Source: Streptomyces sp. 150FB (lineage in GTDB: Bacteria > Actinomycetota > Actinomycetes > Streptomycetales > Streptomycetaceae). From it: a stretch of 42,219 nt of DNA. The notes under the pieces were generated by a model. That model had not been told where the DNA came from, did no database searches, and was given only the letters and a program-made list of their open reading frames with translations. Within the stretch, counting starts at the first letter, position 1. Each line of letters begins with the position of its first letter. The position numbers and the translations under genes are program-made. Below are positions 1-8,671 of this stretch, one piece after another. The DNA is taken from assembly GCF_000818195.1 (NCBI RefSeq), contig NZ_JTHL01000001.1, forward strand, positions 5,282,244 to 5,324,462, read 5' to 3'.

Positions 1-789
1 CCGCGTATCCGCGTCCGCCACCATCTCGGCCGTGTCCGGGGTCCCGGACACCGCCCACGGCGGTCGCTCGATCAGATCGGGGATCTCCAGACCCCCCACG
101 AACCCGGGCACGTCCACCTCGCCGGCGAAGCCGCCGCCCGGGCCGCCGCTGAAGCCGCCGCCCGGCCTGCCGCCGCTCCTGCGGCCCTGCTTGGTGTCCG
201 TACCCTCCGTGCCGTCCGCACCGTCCGCGCCCTCCGACCCGAGGCGCCACCAGTCCGGCTCCGTGTCGGGCCGGGCCTGGGACGGCCCTCCCAGGCCCGA
301 AAAGCCCAGCAGCCCCGAGATCCCGCCCCCGGTGCCCAGCTTCCCCATCTTCGGCATGCCCTGCCCCCACGGCGGCGCCGGAGCTTCAGCGCCGGCCCCG
401 GACCCCGCGCCCGCCTTACCCGCAGGCTCCCCCTTCGTGGCGCCCTTCGCCTCCCCGGGGTCCACCACCCGCCGCGCCGTCCGCTGCTCCGGTACGGCGG
501 GCGCCGGCGGCTCGGGCTCGGGCTCCGACCAGGTGTCGTCCGTGTCGCCGGGGTAGCCGGGGTAGCCGGAGACCGACCGTACGAGTACCTCCGGGTCGCC
601 CAGCCGCCCCAGGATGCGGCGTACCGTCGCCGGGCTGTCGCTGCCGAACTTCCCGCGCTGTTTGTCGATCTCGTTCCGCAGCGACGAGACCAGCCTCATG
701 CGCGTCCCGGACGGCAACTGGCGCTGCTGCGCCACGTCCCCGACGCGGCTCAGATAGTCGTAGACGAGCTGATCGCTCTCGATCCCCAT
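1..789 (-). CDS. Conserved hypothetical protein (C-terminus cut off by window edge)
   Basis: The frame is open from the ATG at 789 to the window edge, about 263 codons. It starts MGIESDQLVYDYLSRVGDVA. The first ~80 residues are a charged helical region that ends in a DPEVLV segment, recalling the small helical domains of actinobacterial proteins related to HAAS/DUF1700 (a weak resemblance). After about residue 90 it becomes Pro/Glu/Ala-rich, then Gly-rich with repeated GGGF units, which suggests a disordered tail. An in-frame GTG at 798 is an alternative start; a GGGAAGGG purine run at 801-808 could serve either one. It is transcribed away from the helicase-associated gene at 1098. The function is unknown; I believe it is a Streptomyces-conserved hypothetical gene from its sequence style only. 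Confidence 0.75.
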   Translation of the reverse strand, partial: MGIESDQLVYDYLSRVGDVAQQRQLPSGTRMRLVSSLRNEIDKQRGKFGSDSPATVRRILGRLGDPEVLVRSVSGYPGYPGDTDDTWSEPEPEPPAPAVPEQRTARRVVDPGEAKGATKGEPAGKAGAGSGAGAEAPAPPWGQGMPKMGKLGTGGGISGLLGFSGLGGPSQARPDTEPDWWRLGSEGADGADGTEGTDTKQGRRSGGRPGGGFSGGPGGGFAGEVDVPGFVGGLEIPDLIERPPWAVSGTPDTAEMVADADTR

Positions 790-1097
790 AGCCTGCACAG
801 CCCTTCCCGACAGCCGTCAACCGCCCGATGATCAGCCTCACGACACCTTCTCGCGATGGTGTCGGAGTCATCCCGCCACGTCCAGTACGAAACCCCCACC
901 ACCCGTACCGGGCGCCCGCCCGACAACGGCCCGCCCAATGCCCTCACCCGCCCACCCGAAACACCCTCGGGAAACACCCCCGAGATTCGCCCCGACCACC
1001 CCTCAGCCGCGAGCGACGGCCTCCGCGGCCCCCCGCAGGGGCTACCTTGGGGCGGATGGGGACAAGCGAGCCCAGCGAGCCCGAGCAGGAGGCGCAC
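790..1097. other. Divergent intergenic region with inverted repeat
   Basis: This gap separates two divergent genes. It holds an inverted repeat at 841-864 (CGACACC, 10-nt spacer containing TCGCGA, GGTGTCG), which could be an operator or a hairpin in a leader. A TACCTT hexamer at 1042-1047 could be a -10 element for the rightward gene. Nothing else stands out. Confidence 0.4.
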
Positions 1098-3698
1098 GTG
1101 TCACAAGGAACCGGTGGTACGCCACCGCGCACGCTCGCGGAAGCCCTGCGCACCCAGGACGACGAGTCACTCGCCGCCCTGCTGCGCGCCCGCCCTGATC
1201 TGCTCTCACCCGTACCGAACGACCTGTCCCAGCTCGCCACCCGGGCCGGCACCCGCGCCTCCGTCGTACGGGCCATCGAGCGGCTCGACCGCTTCACCCT
1301 CCAGACCGCCGAGGCGCTCGCCGTCGCACCCGAGCCCGCGCCGTTCGAGACGCTGCGCGCGCTGCTCACCGGCGACGAGGGGGACCCGCGGGTCGAGGCC
1401 GCGCTCCCCGTCGCCGTCGCCGCCCTCCGCGACCAGGCGCTGATCTGGGGCGGGAACGACCGGCTGCGGCTCGTGCGTACCGCCCGCGAGCTGCTCGCGC
1501 CCTCCCCGAACCACCCCTCGCCCACCGGTCTCGGACCGACCGTCGCCGAGGCCACGACCGGCATGTCGCCGGGCCGTATCCAGGAGATCCTGACCGCCGC
1601 GTGGCTGGCGTCCACCCATGACTCGGTCTCCGCCGTCGCCGCGCTCACCGAGCTGTTCACCGACCGCACCCGGATGGCCGCGCTGCTCGACACCGCGCCC
1701 ATGGAGGCACTGTCCGTCCTGGACCGGCTGGTGTGGGGGCCGCCGTACGGGGAAGTCACGTCCAGCCCCACCCCTCCCGTCCAGTGGCTGCGCGACCGCG
1801 GCCTGCTGCTGCCCGCCTCCACCCGTACCGTCGTCCTGCCGCGCGAGGTCGCGCTGCATCTGCGCGCCGGGCGCGCCCACCGGATCGTCGAGCCGGTCGC
1901 GCCCCCCGTCGCCTCCCGCGCCGAGTACGGCGCGCAGGTCGTGGACAGTACGGCGGCGGCCCAGGCCTTCACCGCCCTCGGCACCATCGAGGAGCTGGCC
2001 AAGGACTGGAACGAGGGCGGCCCGAACGTCCTGCGCGCCGGCGGTCTCTCCGTACGCGACCTCAAGCGCACCGCCACCGCCCTCGACGTCACCGAGACCG
2101 TGGCCGCCTTCTGGGTCGAACTCGCCTACGCGGCCGGTCTGATCGCGGCCGACGGCGAGCACGACGAGCGGTACGCGCCGACCCCCGCCTACGACGACTG
2201 GCAGGAGCTGCCCGACCCCCGCAAGTGGGCGCGTCTCGCCACCGCCTGGCTGACGGCGACCCGCACCTCGGGCCTCGTGGGCAGCCAGGACAGCAAGGGC
2301 CGCACGCTCGCCGTCCTCGGCCCCGACCTCGACCGGGGTCCAGCGCCCGAGGTGCGCCAGCGGGTTCTCGCGCTCCTCGCCACGCTCCCCGAAGGCGCCT
2401 CGCCCGAGCCCGACTCGCTGCTCGCCCGGCTGCGCTGGGAACGACCGCTGCGCACCGCCGCCACCGCAGGACGGCCGGAGGACCTGCGTACGCGGCTCGC
2501 CGCCTGGACGCTCACCGAGGCCGAGATGCTGGGGCTCACCGGCCGGGGCGCGCTCTCCTCCCAGGGGCGCGCGCTGCTCATGCCCGCGCCGTACGCCCCC
2601 GACGGGAACGTCACCACCGCCACCGATCTCGACGCCGCCGCCCAGCGCGCCGCGCAGGCCCTGGCGCCGCTGCTGCCCGAGCCGCTCGACCACGTACTGC
2701 TCCAGGCGGACCTGACGGCGGTCGCGCCGGGGCCGCTCCTGCGGCCGCTCGCCGACCTGCTGTCCGTCGCCGCCGAGGTCGAGTCGAAGGGCGGGGCGAC
2801 GGTCTACCGCTTCACGCCAGGATCCGTACGCCGCGCGCTGGACGCCGGCCAGTCGGCCTCCGATCTGCACGAATTCCTCAAGACGCACAGCCGTACGCCC
2901 GTACCGCAGCCGCTCAGCTATCTCATCGACGACGTGGGCCGCAAGCACGGTCATCTGCGGGTGGGCAGCGCTTCCGCCTATGTGCGCTGCGACGACGAGG
3001 CACTGCTCGGCGAGATCCTCGCCGACAAGCGGTCCGCCGCGCTGCGGCTGCGCCGTATCGCGCCCAGCGTGCTCGCCGCCCAGGCCGATCCGGGCGCGCT
3101 GCTCGACGGGCTGCGCGCGATGGGGCTCGCGCCGGCGGCCGAGTCGGCGGAGGGCGATGTACTGCTCACCCGGGCGCACGCCCACCGCGCTCCGGCGCGC
3201 ACGGCGCCCGTGCCCGTACCCGACGGGCCGCCCGCGCCCGACGCGACGCTGCTGAGCGCGGCCGTACGGGCGATCAGAGCCGGCGACCTGGCGTCGACGG
3301 TCGTCCACAGAACGCTGCCCGCGCCGTCCGGCCCCTCCTCCGCCGGGTCGGCCTCCGGCGGGTCCTCGGACCGATCGGCTTCGGGGGGCGGCGACCTGCC
3401 CCGTACCACCCCGGCGGAAACCCTGGCGACGGTGCAGGCCGCGGCCATGACCGGCTCGGCCCTGTGGATCGGTTACGTCAACGCCGACGGCGCCGCCAGC
3501 CAGCGGGTGATCGCGCCCGTCCGGGTGGAGGGCGGCTATGTGACGGCGTACGACCACACGGCCGACGAGGTCCGTACGTTCCCGCTGCACCGCATCACCG
3601 GAGTCGCCGAACTCGCCGACGAGGGCGACCAGGTCGGCGGCCCGGCGGGCGGCTCAGCGCGCGGTCAGGCCGGCGGGTCTAGCCCACGTACCCGATGA
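1098..3698 (+). CDS. Helicase-associated protein with helicase_C_3 and WYL-like domains
   Basis: The protein has 866 residues from the GTG at 1098, chosen because AGGAGG at 1087-1092 sits 5 nt upstream; an in-frame ATG at 1056 is possible but has a poorer site. Residues ~530-630 carry the pattern of the 'helicase conserved C-terminal domain 3' family: a LLQADLTAVAPGPL segment, then ATVYRFTPGSVRRALDAG and VPQPLSYLI. A Ser/Gly-rich linker (~745-768) leads to a C-terminal ~65-residue unit with an LWIGYVNADG start and an R-V-I-A-P...FPLHRI pattern like a WYL ligand-binding domain. I see no Walker A or DEAD box, so it is not a helicase itself. In actinobacteria this family is encoded near the bacterial XPB helicase, here at 6772, so a partner role in repair is an inference. 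Its stop overlaps the convergent lyase gene by 20 bp. Confidence 0.85.
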   Translation: MSQGTGGTPPRTLAEALRTQDDESLAALLRARPDLLSPVPNDLSQLATRAGTRASVVRAIERLDRFTLQTAEALAVAPEPAPFETLRALLTGDEGDPRVEAALPVAVAALRDQALIWGGNDRLRLVRTARELLAPSPNHPSPTGLGPTVAEATTGMSPGRIQEILTAAWLASTHDSVSAVAALTELFTDRTRMAALLDTAPMEALSVLDRLVWGPPYGEVTSSPTPPVQWLRDRGLLLPASTRTVVLPREVALHLRAGRAHRIVEPVAPPVASRAEYGAQVVDSTAAAQAFTALGTIEELAKDWNEGGPNVLRAGGLSVRDLKRTATALDVTETVAAFWVELAYAAGLIAADGEHDERYAPTPAYDDWQELPDPRKWARLATAWLTATRTSGLVGSQDSKGRTLAVLGPDLDRGPAPEVRQRVLALLATLPEGASPEPDSLLARLRWERPLRTAATAGRPEDLRTRLAAWTLTEAEMLGLTGRGALSSQGRALLMPAPYAPDGNVTTATDLDAAAQRAAQALAPLLPEPLDHVLLQADLTAVAPGPLLRPLADLLSVAAEVESKGGATVYRFTPGSVRRALDAGQSASDLHEFLKTHSRTPVPQPLSYLIDDVGRKHGHLRVGSASAYVRCDDEALLGEILADKRSAALRLRRIAPSVLAAQADPGALLDGLRAMGLAPAAESAEGDVLLTRAHAHRAPARTAPVPVPDGPPAPDATLLSAAVRAIRAGDLASTVVHRTLPAPSGPSSAGSASGGSSDRSASGGGDLPRTTPAETLATVQAAAMTGSALWIGYVNADGAASQRVIAPVRVEGGYVTAYDHTADEVRTFPLHRITGVAELADEGDQVGGPAGGSARGQAGGSSPRTR

Positions 3699-5511
3699 GC
3701 TTGGCCATGTTCGCGACGTACGCGGACGAGCTGATCCCCATCGGGTGGTCGGTGGGCTTGTAGGGCGGCTCCAGCGGAGGGTCCTGCGGGTTGTACGGCG
3801 AGGTGTCGCGCAGGTCCCCGACGTTCTTGCTCATGTACGCCATGCCGTCGTACGGCTTCGTCGAACCCGGCCCCTGGTAGGGGTTGGTGACCGCGTCGAT
3901 CGGGGTCAGCCAGTAGTCCTTGTCCCCGAGACCGGTGGGGCCGCTCACCAGCGCCTCGGCCTGCGCGTCCGTCACCTCGGGCAGCGGCAGCGGTGCGTCG
4001 CGCAGCAGGTCGGACAGTTGGAGGTCGCGGATCGAGAAGTAGCGCGGCAGCGGGATCTGTTGGCCGTGGGCGGGCCGGGCGAGCGGTGAACGGGCGCGCA
4101 GGTCGGCGACTTGGGCGGGAGTCAGCGCGGTGAGTTCCTCGTACGTCTCGCGCAGACCGTCCAGGTCGACCGCGCGTCCCGAGGAGTAGTGGCTCAGGGT
4201 GTTCTTGTGGTCGTAGTCGTAGAAGTAGGCGCCGTTGCGGATGTTCGAGCCGAAGCGGTGGGTGAACATCGGGCGGTTCGTGCCCAGTTCGACGAAGGTC
4301 GGGTGGGTGCTGCTCGCCAGGAGCGGGTTCTCCGCTTTCTGACGATCCGTCAACTTGCAGCTCTCGAACCACGCGAGGGCTTCGGGGACGCGGGCGAGGT
4401 AGGCGTGGTCGCCGGTCAGCCTGAAGTAGTGGAAGAGCTGGAGCACGTTGGTCTGCGTGGTGTGGGTGGCGAGGGCGCGCGGCTCGTACGACCTGGCACC
4501 GGCCGGGGCGCCGGCGGGCCGGCCGCCCTTGGCGCGTGAGAGGTGCTGAAGTCCCCAGCCCGCCGCGGGTGCCGGCTGCTGCATACGGCGCAAGCAGCCC
4601 ATCGCGCGCGTCACCGGGCCGATGAGATCGCGTCGGCCGAGCGCCGATACGCACATCAGCAGGAACTTGATGTTCTCGCCCAACACATCGTCGTTGAAGG
4701 TGACTTGCTGGGTGTAATCGCCGTCGGCCATGCCGTGCTGGACGTCCTTCGGCAGCCATGAGGGCCGGTCCTCGGGCCAGGGCATCCGGCTGACGGCGCC
4801 GGAGAACGCGGGGTAGCGCTGCGGCCAGCCGCCGTCGACGGTCCCGCCGCTGAACTGGGCGCCGAGAATGAAGGAGATGGCCCGGTCGAGCGGCTTCTTG
4901 AAGCGCGGGTCGCGGCGCTCCACGTACAGCCGCAGGATGAGCTGCGCGGCGGCCGAGGTGCCGGCGTCGTCGAAGGTCGCGTTGCCGTAGTAGTGCTGGA
5001 ACTCCTCCAGCCGCCAGCCGTTGGCGCCGATCGTGTCGTACCAGTCCCGGAGGGATTCCTCTCCGGCGAAGTCATGGATGTAGTTCCAGCCCCCGACGGG
5101 GAGTTGGGCTTCGGCAAGGGCGAGACCGGTGCGGACGGCGGCCCGGTGGAAGACCTCGTCGCCGGTGGCGTGGTAGGCGTCGAGCATGCTGTGGCCGACG
5201 GACGGGGTTCCGGGCGGCTGGACCCAGCACATGGTGCGCTTGGCCTCCATCTCGCCCCAGGTGACGGAGAGATCGGGGAGGTAGTTCCAGACGTACGCGC
5301 CCCTGTACGAGACGGTCCCGTCCATGAACGCGGCGGCGCGGCGCATCGCGGCGACGGTCCGGGCGTGCGTACCCGTACGGGAGTCGGCACCGGTACGGGT
5401 GGAGGTCGCCGCGGCGGCGGTACCGGCTCCGAGTGCGGCGGGGGCGGCGGCCAACAGCGGTGCGGTGACGGCGAATTGCTGGAACGTGCGGCGGCTCAGG
5501 GGCTTCTTCAT
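3679..5511 (-). CDS. Tat-exported pectate lyase, polysaccharide lyase family 10-like
   Basis: The protein has 610 residues. The N-terminus LSRRTFQQFAV followed by an Ala-rich stretch is a twin-arginine signal, so the enzyme should be exported folded. The mature part has the alpha/alpha-barrel motifs of PL10 pectic acid lyases: GGWNYIHDF (~140-148), DGGWPQRYP (226-234) and the VTFNDD segment near 270. Members cleave polygalacturonate by beta-elimination. At 610 residues it is longer than minimal PL10 catalytic domains; residues ~420-610 show no domain I can name. The gene stands alone and faces the helicase-associated gene. Two TTCTTATAAGAA-type palindromes lie 120-155 bp upstream and are the best candidates for its regulation. 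The substrate is inferred from the family; plant cell-wall use would suit a soil saprophyte. Confidence 0.8.
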   Translation of the reverse strand: MKKPLSRRTFQQFAVTAPLLAAAPAALGAGTAAAATSTRTGADSRTGTHARTVAAMRRAAAFMDGTVSYRGAYVWNYLPDLSVTWGEMEAKRTMCWVQPPGTPSVGHSMLDAYHATGDEVFHRAAVRTGLALAEAQLPVGGWNYIHDFAGEESLRDWYDTIGANGWRLEEFQHYYGNATFDDAGTSAAAQLILRLYVERRDPRFKKPLDRAISFILGAQFSGGTVDGGWPQRYPAFSGAVSRMPWPEDRPSWLPKDVQHGMADGDYTQQVTFNDDVLGENIKFLLMCVSALGRRDLIGPVTRAMGCLRRMQQPAPAAGWGLQHLSRAKGGRPAGAPAGARSYEPRALATHTTQTNVLQLFHYFRLTGDHAYLARVPEALAWFESCKLTDRQKAENPLLASSTHPTFVELGTNRPMFTHRFGSNIRNGAYFYDYDHKNTLSHYSSGRAVDLDGLRETYEELTALTPAQVADLRARSPLARPAHGQQIPLPRYFSIRDLQLSDLLRDAPLPLPEVTDAQAEALVSGPTGLGDKDYWLTPIDAVTNPYQGPGSTKPYDGMAYMSKNVGDLRDTSPYNPQDPPLEPPYKPTDHPMGISSSAYVANMAKLIGYVG

Positions 5512-5633
5512 GCGACGAAGTGCCTTCCTCAGGTGGATGGCCGAAGCGGTTCAGCGGGCTGAACGCGGGGGCTTCGTTACATCAAGGGAAGGTAGTGACG
5601 CGGCCCACAGGGGACAAGTATGTGGACAGAGTT

Positions 5634-5664
5634 TTCTTATAAGAACGCGATTTTCTTATAAGAC
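5634..5664 (-). promoter_or_regulatory. Tandem palindromic operator candidate upstream of pectate lyase
   Basis: TTCTTATAAGAA at 5634-5645 is a perfect 12-bp palindrome. The related TTCTTATAAGAC at 5653-5664 keeps a perfect 10-bp core. Centres are 19 bp apart, so both sites lie on nearly the same helix face. The AT-rich sequence stands out in this GC-rich DNA. It lies between the lyase start and the VanZ terminator, so the lyase gene is the only gene it can plausibly control. The regulator is not known. Confidence 0.55.
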
Positions 5665-5670
5665 GGCGCA

Positions 5671-5722
5671 ACGGGAAGGGGCGGCGGGACAGCTACCTGG
5701 CTGTCCCGCCGCCCCTTCCCGT
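5671..5722 (-). terminator. Very strong intrinsic-type terminator hairpin after VanZ gene
   Basis: The arms 5671-5692 and 5701-5722 are a perfect 22-bp inverted repeat around an 8-nt loop (CTACCTGG). The stem begins 22 bp past the VanZ stop. There is no clear T tract, as is usual for Streptomyces terminators. It also separates VanZ transcription from the lyase promoter region. Confidence 0.85.
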
Positions 5723-5744
5723 AGGCGGTGTTATCGGCGTCCGG

Positions 5745-6506
5745 TTACCGGCGTCTGGCGAGCCTCCCGAGCCGATCCGACCACGAGGCGTCACCTTTTG
5801 CGGCGCCGGACTTGGTCATGCTCGGCCTGCGCGTACCGGAACCCGTACCCGTACGTGTCTTCGTACCGGCCTTCGTACCGGCCTTCGTACTGGCCTTGGG
5901 GGCGGCCTTCGGGCGCGACGGCGAACCGGCGCCCCTCTCATCCCTCTCCACCACCGGAGCCGGAGCCGGAGCCGAAGTCGAAGCCCTCGACGGCACCCGC
6001 GGCTCACCCAGCGCGTGATACTTGCGCCCGATCCGCCGCCCCAGCAGCAGATACCCGAGCAGCGCGCCCGTGGTGTTCATGATCACATCGTCCACATCGA
6101 ACGCACGGCCCTCGATGACCGCGCCCTGCACCAGCTCAATCAGCACCATCACCACGGCCGCCAGCAGCACCACGCGGATCATGCGCAGCTTGCGCGACAC
6201 CAGCACCGGGAGGATCAGCCCGAAGGGCACTCCCATGAGGATGTTGCCGCCGACCTGCTTGCAGGCGGCGAGGAACGTGTAGTCCTCCGCGTACTGTCGC
6301 AGCGAGTGACCGGGGCGCAGGTTCGACCCGGCGATGTCGGCGGAGGCGGGGGACGGTGTCAGTGTCAGCTCGGCGAGGGCGACGGCGAAGGCCGCCAGAG
6401 CGACAAACGCGACCACAAGGATGAGTATCCGTAATACGGTTCGGCCCCACGAAACTGTAGCCGGGGCGGTATTCCCGGTCTCGGACCCTTCCGTTTCTGC
6501 GGTCAT
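5745..6506 (-). CDS. VanZ-family membrane protein with early TTA codon
   Basis: The protein has 253 residues from the ATG at 6506, preceded by AAGGTG on its strand; a longer frame begins at 6554 but lacks a site. Four hydrophobic segments cover residues ~22-185. The VanZ signature is present: NILMGVPFGLILPVL, a mid-segment IELVQ, then FDVDDVIMNTTGALLGYLLL. VanZ proteins are small membrane proteins, some linked to teicoplanin resistance, with unknown chemistry. The last ~75 residues form a Lys/Arg/Ala/Thr-rich cytoplasmic tail with short repeated TKAG units. Codon 25 (6432-6434) is TTA, the leucine codon read by the bldA tRNA in Streptomyces, so translation may be limited to late growth. The gene is divergent from XPB and ends in a very strong hairpin. 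Confidence 0.85.
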   Translation of the reverse strand: MTAETEGSETGNTAPATVSWGRTVLRILILVVAFVALAAFAVALAELTLTPSPASADIAGSNLRPGHSLRQYAEDYTFLAACKQVGGNILMGVPFGLILPVLVSRKLRMIRVVLLAAVVMVLIELVQGAVIEGRAFDVDDVIMNTTGALLGYLLLGRRIGRKYHALGEPRVPSRASTSAPAPAPVVERDERGAGSPSRPKAAPKASTKAGTKAGTKTRTGTGSGTRRPSMTKSGAAKGDASWSDRLGRLARRR

Positions 6507-6771
6507 AGCACCTTGGTGCCCCGGGACCGGCTCGACATGCACGCGAGGGCGCATGGCTGTGAACGGACCTCGCTGACCTGCGTGCCCTTATGGCGACATG
6601 GGCAGATTCGTGGGCCGGTGCGGGTGGCGATGCGGGCGGCCGTGCGGGCGGCGGTGCGGGTGGCGGTCCCGGCAGCGGCACAGCTCCGCCGCCGGGCTCA
6701 CGGGAGCCCAGGCCCTGGTCACCCCTTTGTGAGGCACACTGGACGTTTGGCATACGGAAAGGGCGCAGGCT

Positions 6772-8415
6772 GTGAATGGACCTCTCATCGTCCAGAGCGA
6801 CAAGACATTGCTGCTCGAAGTCGACCACGAGCAGGCTGACGCCTGCCGCCGCTCCATCGCGCCCTTCGCCGAACTCGAACGCGCTCCGGAACACATCCAC
6901 ACCTACCGGCTGACGCCGCTCGGCCTGTGGAACGCCCGCGCGGCCGGGCACGACGCCGAGCAGGTGGTCGACGCACTCGTCGAGTTCTCGCGTTATCCGG
7001 TGCCGCACGCCCTCCTCGTCGACGTCGCGGAGACGATGGCCAGGTACGGGCGGCTGACGCTCTCCAAGCACCCCGTCCACGGGCTGGTCCTGACCAGCAC
7101 CGACCGGCCGGTGCTGGAGGAGATCCTGCGCTCCAAGAAGGTCGCGCCGCTGGTCGGCGCCCGGCTGGACCCGGACACCGTCGCCGTACACCCCTCAGAG
7201 CGCGGCCAGATCAAGCAGACCCTGCTCAAGCTGGGCTGGCCGGCCGAGGACCTCGCCGGTTACGTCGACGGCGAGGCGCACGCGATCGAGCTGGACGAGA
7301 CGGGCTGGGCGCTGCGCCCGTACCAGAAGCAGGCCGTCGAGAACTTCTGGCACGGCGGGTCCGGGGTGGTCGTGCTGCCCTGCGGCGCGGGCAAGACGCT
7401 GGTCGGCGCCGGGGCGATGGCGCAGGCGAAGGCGACGACGCTGATCCTCGTCACCAACACCGTCTCGGCCAGGCAGTGGAAGCACGAGCTGGTGAAGCGC
7501 ACCTCGCTGACGGAGGAGGAGATCGGCGAGTACAGCGGTACGAGGAAGGAGATCCGGCCGGTCACCATCGCCACGTACCAGGTGCTCACGACCCGGCGGA
7601 AGGGCGTCTACCAGCACCTGGAGCTGTTCGACTCCCGTGACTGGGGCCTGATCCTGTACGACGAGGTGCACCTGCTGCCCGCGCCCGTCTTCAAGTTCAC
7701 CGCCGACCTCCAGGCCCGGCGGCGGCTCGGCCTGACCGCGACCCTCGTACGCGAGGACGGCCGCGAGTCGGACGTCTTCTCGCTCATCGGTCCCAAGCGG
7801 TTCGACGCGCCGTGGAAGGAGATCGAGGCGCAGGGCTACATCGCGCCCGCGGACTGTGTCGAGGTACGCGTCAATCTCACGGACAGCGAGCGGCTCGCCT
7901 ACGCGACCGCCGAGACCGAGGAGAAGTACCGATTCTGCGCGACGACGGCGACGAAGCGGAAGGTGACGGAGGCGCTGGTCGCCAAGCACAAGGGCGAACA
8001 GACGCTGGTCATCGGGCAGTACATCGACCAGCTCGACGAGCTGGGTGAGCATCTGGACGCGCCGGTCATCAAGGGTGAGACGAGCAACGCGCAGCGCGAG
8101 AAGCTCTTCGACGCCTTCAGGCAGGGCGAGATCTCGGTGCTCGTCGTGTCGAAGGTCGCGAACTTCTCGATCGACCTGCCGGAGGCGACGGTCGCGATCC
8201 AGGTCTCGGGCACGTTCGGGTCACGGCAGGAGGAGGCGCAGCGCCTCGGGCGGGTGCTGCGTCCGAAGGCGGACGGCCATGAGGCCCGCTTCTACTCGGT
8301 CGTCGCACGCGACACGATCGACCAGGACTTCGCCGCGCACCGGCAGCGGTTCCTGGCCGAGCAGGGGTACGCGTACCGGATCGTGGACGCGGACGAGCTG
8401 CTCGCGGGGAACTGA
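6772..8415 (+). CDS. DNA repair helicase XPB (superfamily 2)
   Basis: The protein has 547 residues from a GTG at 6772, with a GGAAAGGG purine run ~10 nt upstream. The N-terminal ~170 residues match the helicase_C_3-like region of bacterial XPB. Then come the SF2 motifs: Walker A PCGAGKT (~203-209), DEVH box (~297), motif III TATLVRED, which includes the XPB-type RED motif, and C-terminal motifs V/VI (ATVAIQVSGTFGSRQEEAQRLGR). XPB uses ATP to open DNA 3'-5', and bacterial forms are thought to act in nucleotide excision repair with a nuclease partner. No Bax1-type nuclease is visible here; the helicase-associated gene at 1098 is the likely functional neighbour. The divergent promoter region upstream is GC-repeat rich. 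Confidence 0.95.
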   Translation: MNGPLIVQSDKTLLLEVDHEQADACRRSIAPFAELERAPEHIHTYRLTPLGLWNARAAGHDAEQVVDALVEFSRYPVPHALLVDVAETMARYGRLTLSKHPVHGLVLTSTDRPVLEEILRSKKVAPLVGARLDPDTVAVHPSERGQIKQTLLKLGWPAEDLAGYVDGEAHAIELDETGWALRPYQKQAVENFWHGGSGVVVLPCGAGKTLVGAGAMAQAKATTLILVTNTVSARQWKHELVKRTSLTEEEIGEYSGTRKEIRPVTIATYQVLTTRRKGVYQHLELFDSRDWGLILYDEVHLLPAPVFKFTADLQARRRLGLTATLVREDGRESDVFSLIGPKRFDAPWKEIEAQGYIAPADCVEVRVNLTDSERLAYATAETEEKYRFCATTATKRKVTEALVAKHKGEQTLVIGQYIDQLDELGEHLDAPVIKGETSNAQREKLFDAFRQGEISVLVVSKVANFSIDLPEATVAIQVSGTFGSRQEEAQRLGRVLRPKADGHEARFYSVVARDTIDQDFAAHRQRFLAEQGYAYRIVDADELLAGN

Positions 8416-8435
8416 GGCCGTAGTACGGGCCGGAC

Positions 8436-8470
8436 GGTGCCGGGCGGTGCGGTGCCGGGCGGTGCGGTGC
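8436..8470. repeat. 15-bp tandem repeat between convergent genes
   Basis: GGTGCCGGGCGGTGC occurs twice in direct tandem (8436-8450, 8451-8465), with a third partial unit to 8470. It fills the short gap between the XPB stop and the stop of the small convergent gene. Confidence 0.8.
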
Positions 8471-8671
8471 TCAGCGTTCCTTGGTGCCCGCCTCCTCCGT
8501 CTCCGTGAACTCCCCGAGAACGGCCACGCTGAACGCGGCGGTCAGGAAGACCTTGACCGCGCGCAGCGCGCCGCCGACGCGGTGCGTACGTACGTCGGTG
8601 GGGTGCTGGCCGGCGCCGGCGGGGGTGGTCGCAGCCGCGCCGTCGGTGGGGGTGAGAGTCGCTGTCGTCAT
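8471..8671 (-). CDS. Small hypothetical protein
   Basis: The protein has 66 residues from the ATG at 8671; the frame could be extended to an ATG at 8704. It begins MTTATLTPTDGAAA, has a low-complexity N-terminal half, then GGALRAVKVFLTAAFSVAVLGEF, one amphipathic-to-hydrophobic helix, and an acidic/basic end. That single segment could be a membrane anchor. I have a general memory of similar short proteins in Streptomyces but cannot name a family. It faces XPB, with the stops 55 bp apart. The evidence for coding is the strong third-position G/C bias and the conserved-looking helix. Confidence 0.6.
   Translation of the reverse strand: MTTATLTPTDGAAATTPAGAGQHPTDVRTHRVGGALRAVKVFLTAAFSVAVLGEFTETEEAGTKER

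Noticed and set aside
828..1097. N-terminal extension of the helicase-associated protein to 828
   Set aside because: The frame is open but Pro/Arg-rich and non-coding in style; a strong AGGAGG site points to the GTG at 1098.
1206..3590. 794-codon minus-strand frame antisense to the helicase-associated gene
   Set aside because: Antisense shadow of a well-supported gene; the translation is Arg/Gly-rich repeats without motifs.
3665..4759. Long minus-strand open frame overlapping the pectate lyase gene
   Set aside because: It is a high-GC shadow frame with Arg/Pro-rich, domain-free translation.
5855..5905. Possible tandem-repeat regulatory site at TTCGTACCGGCC repeats
   Set aside because: It lies in the 3' coding part of the VanZ gene and encodes its repeated TKAG tail, so coding explains it.
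6590..6775. Small Gly/Ala-rich frame between VanZ and XPB genes
   Set aside because: It arises from GCGGGTGGC-type DNA repeats and has no ribosome site.
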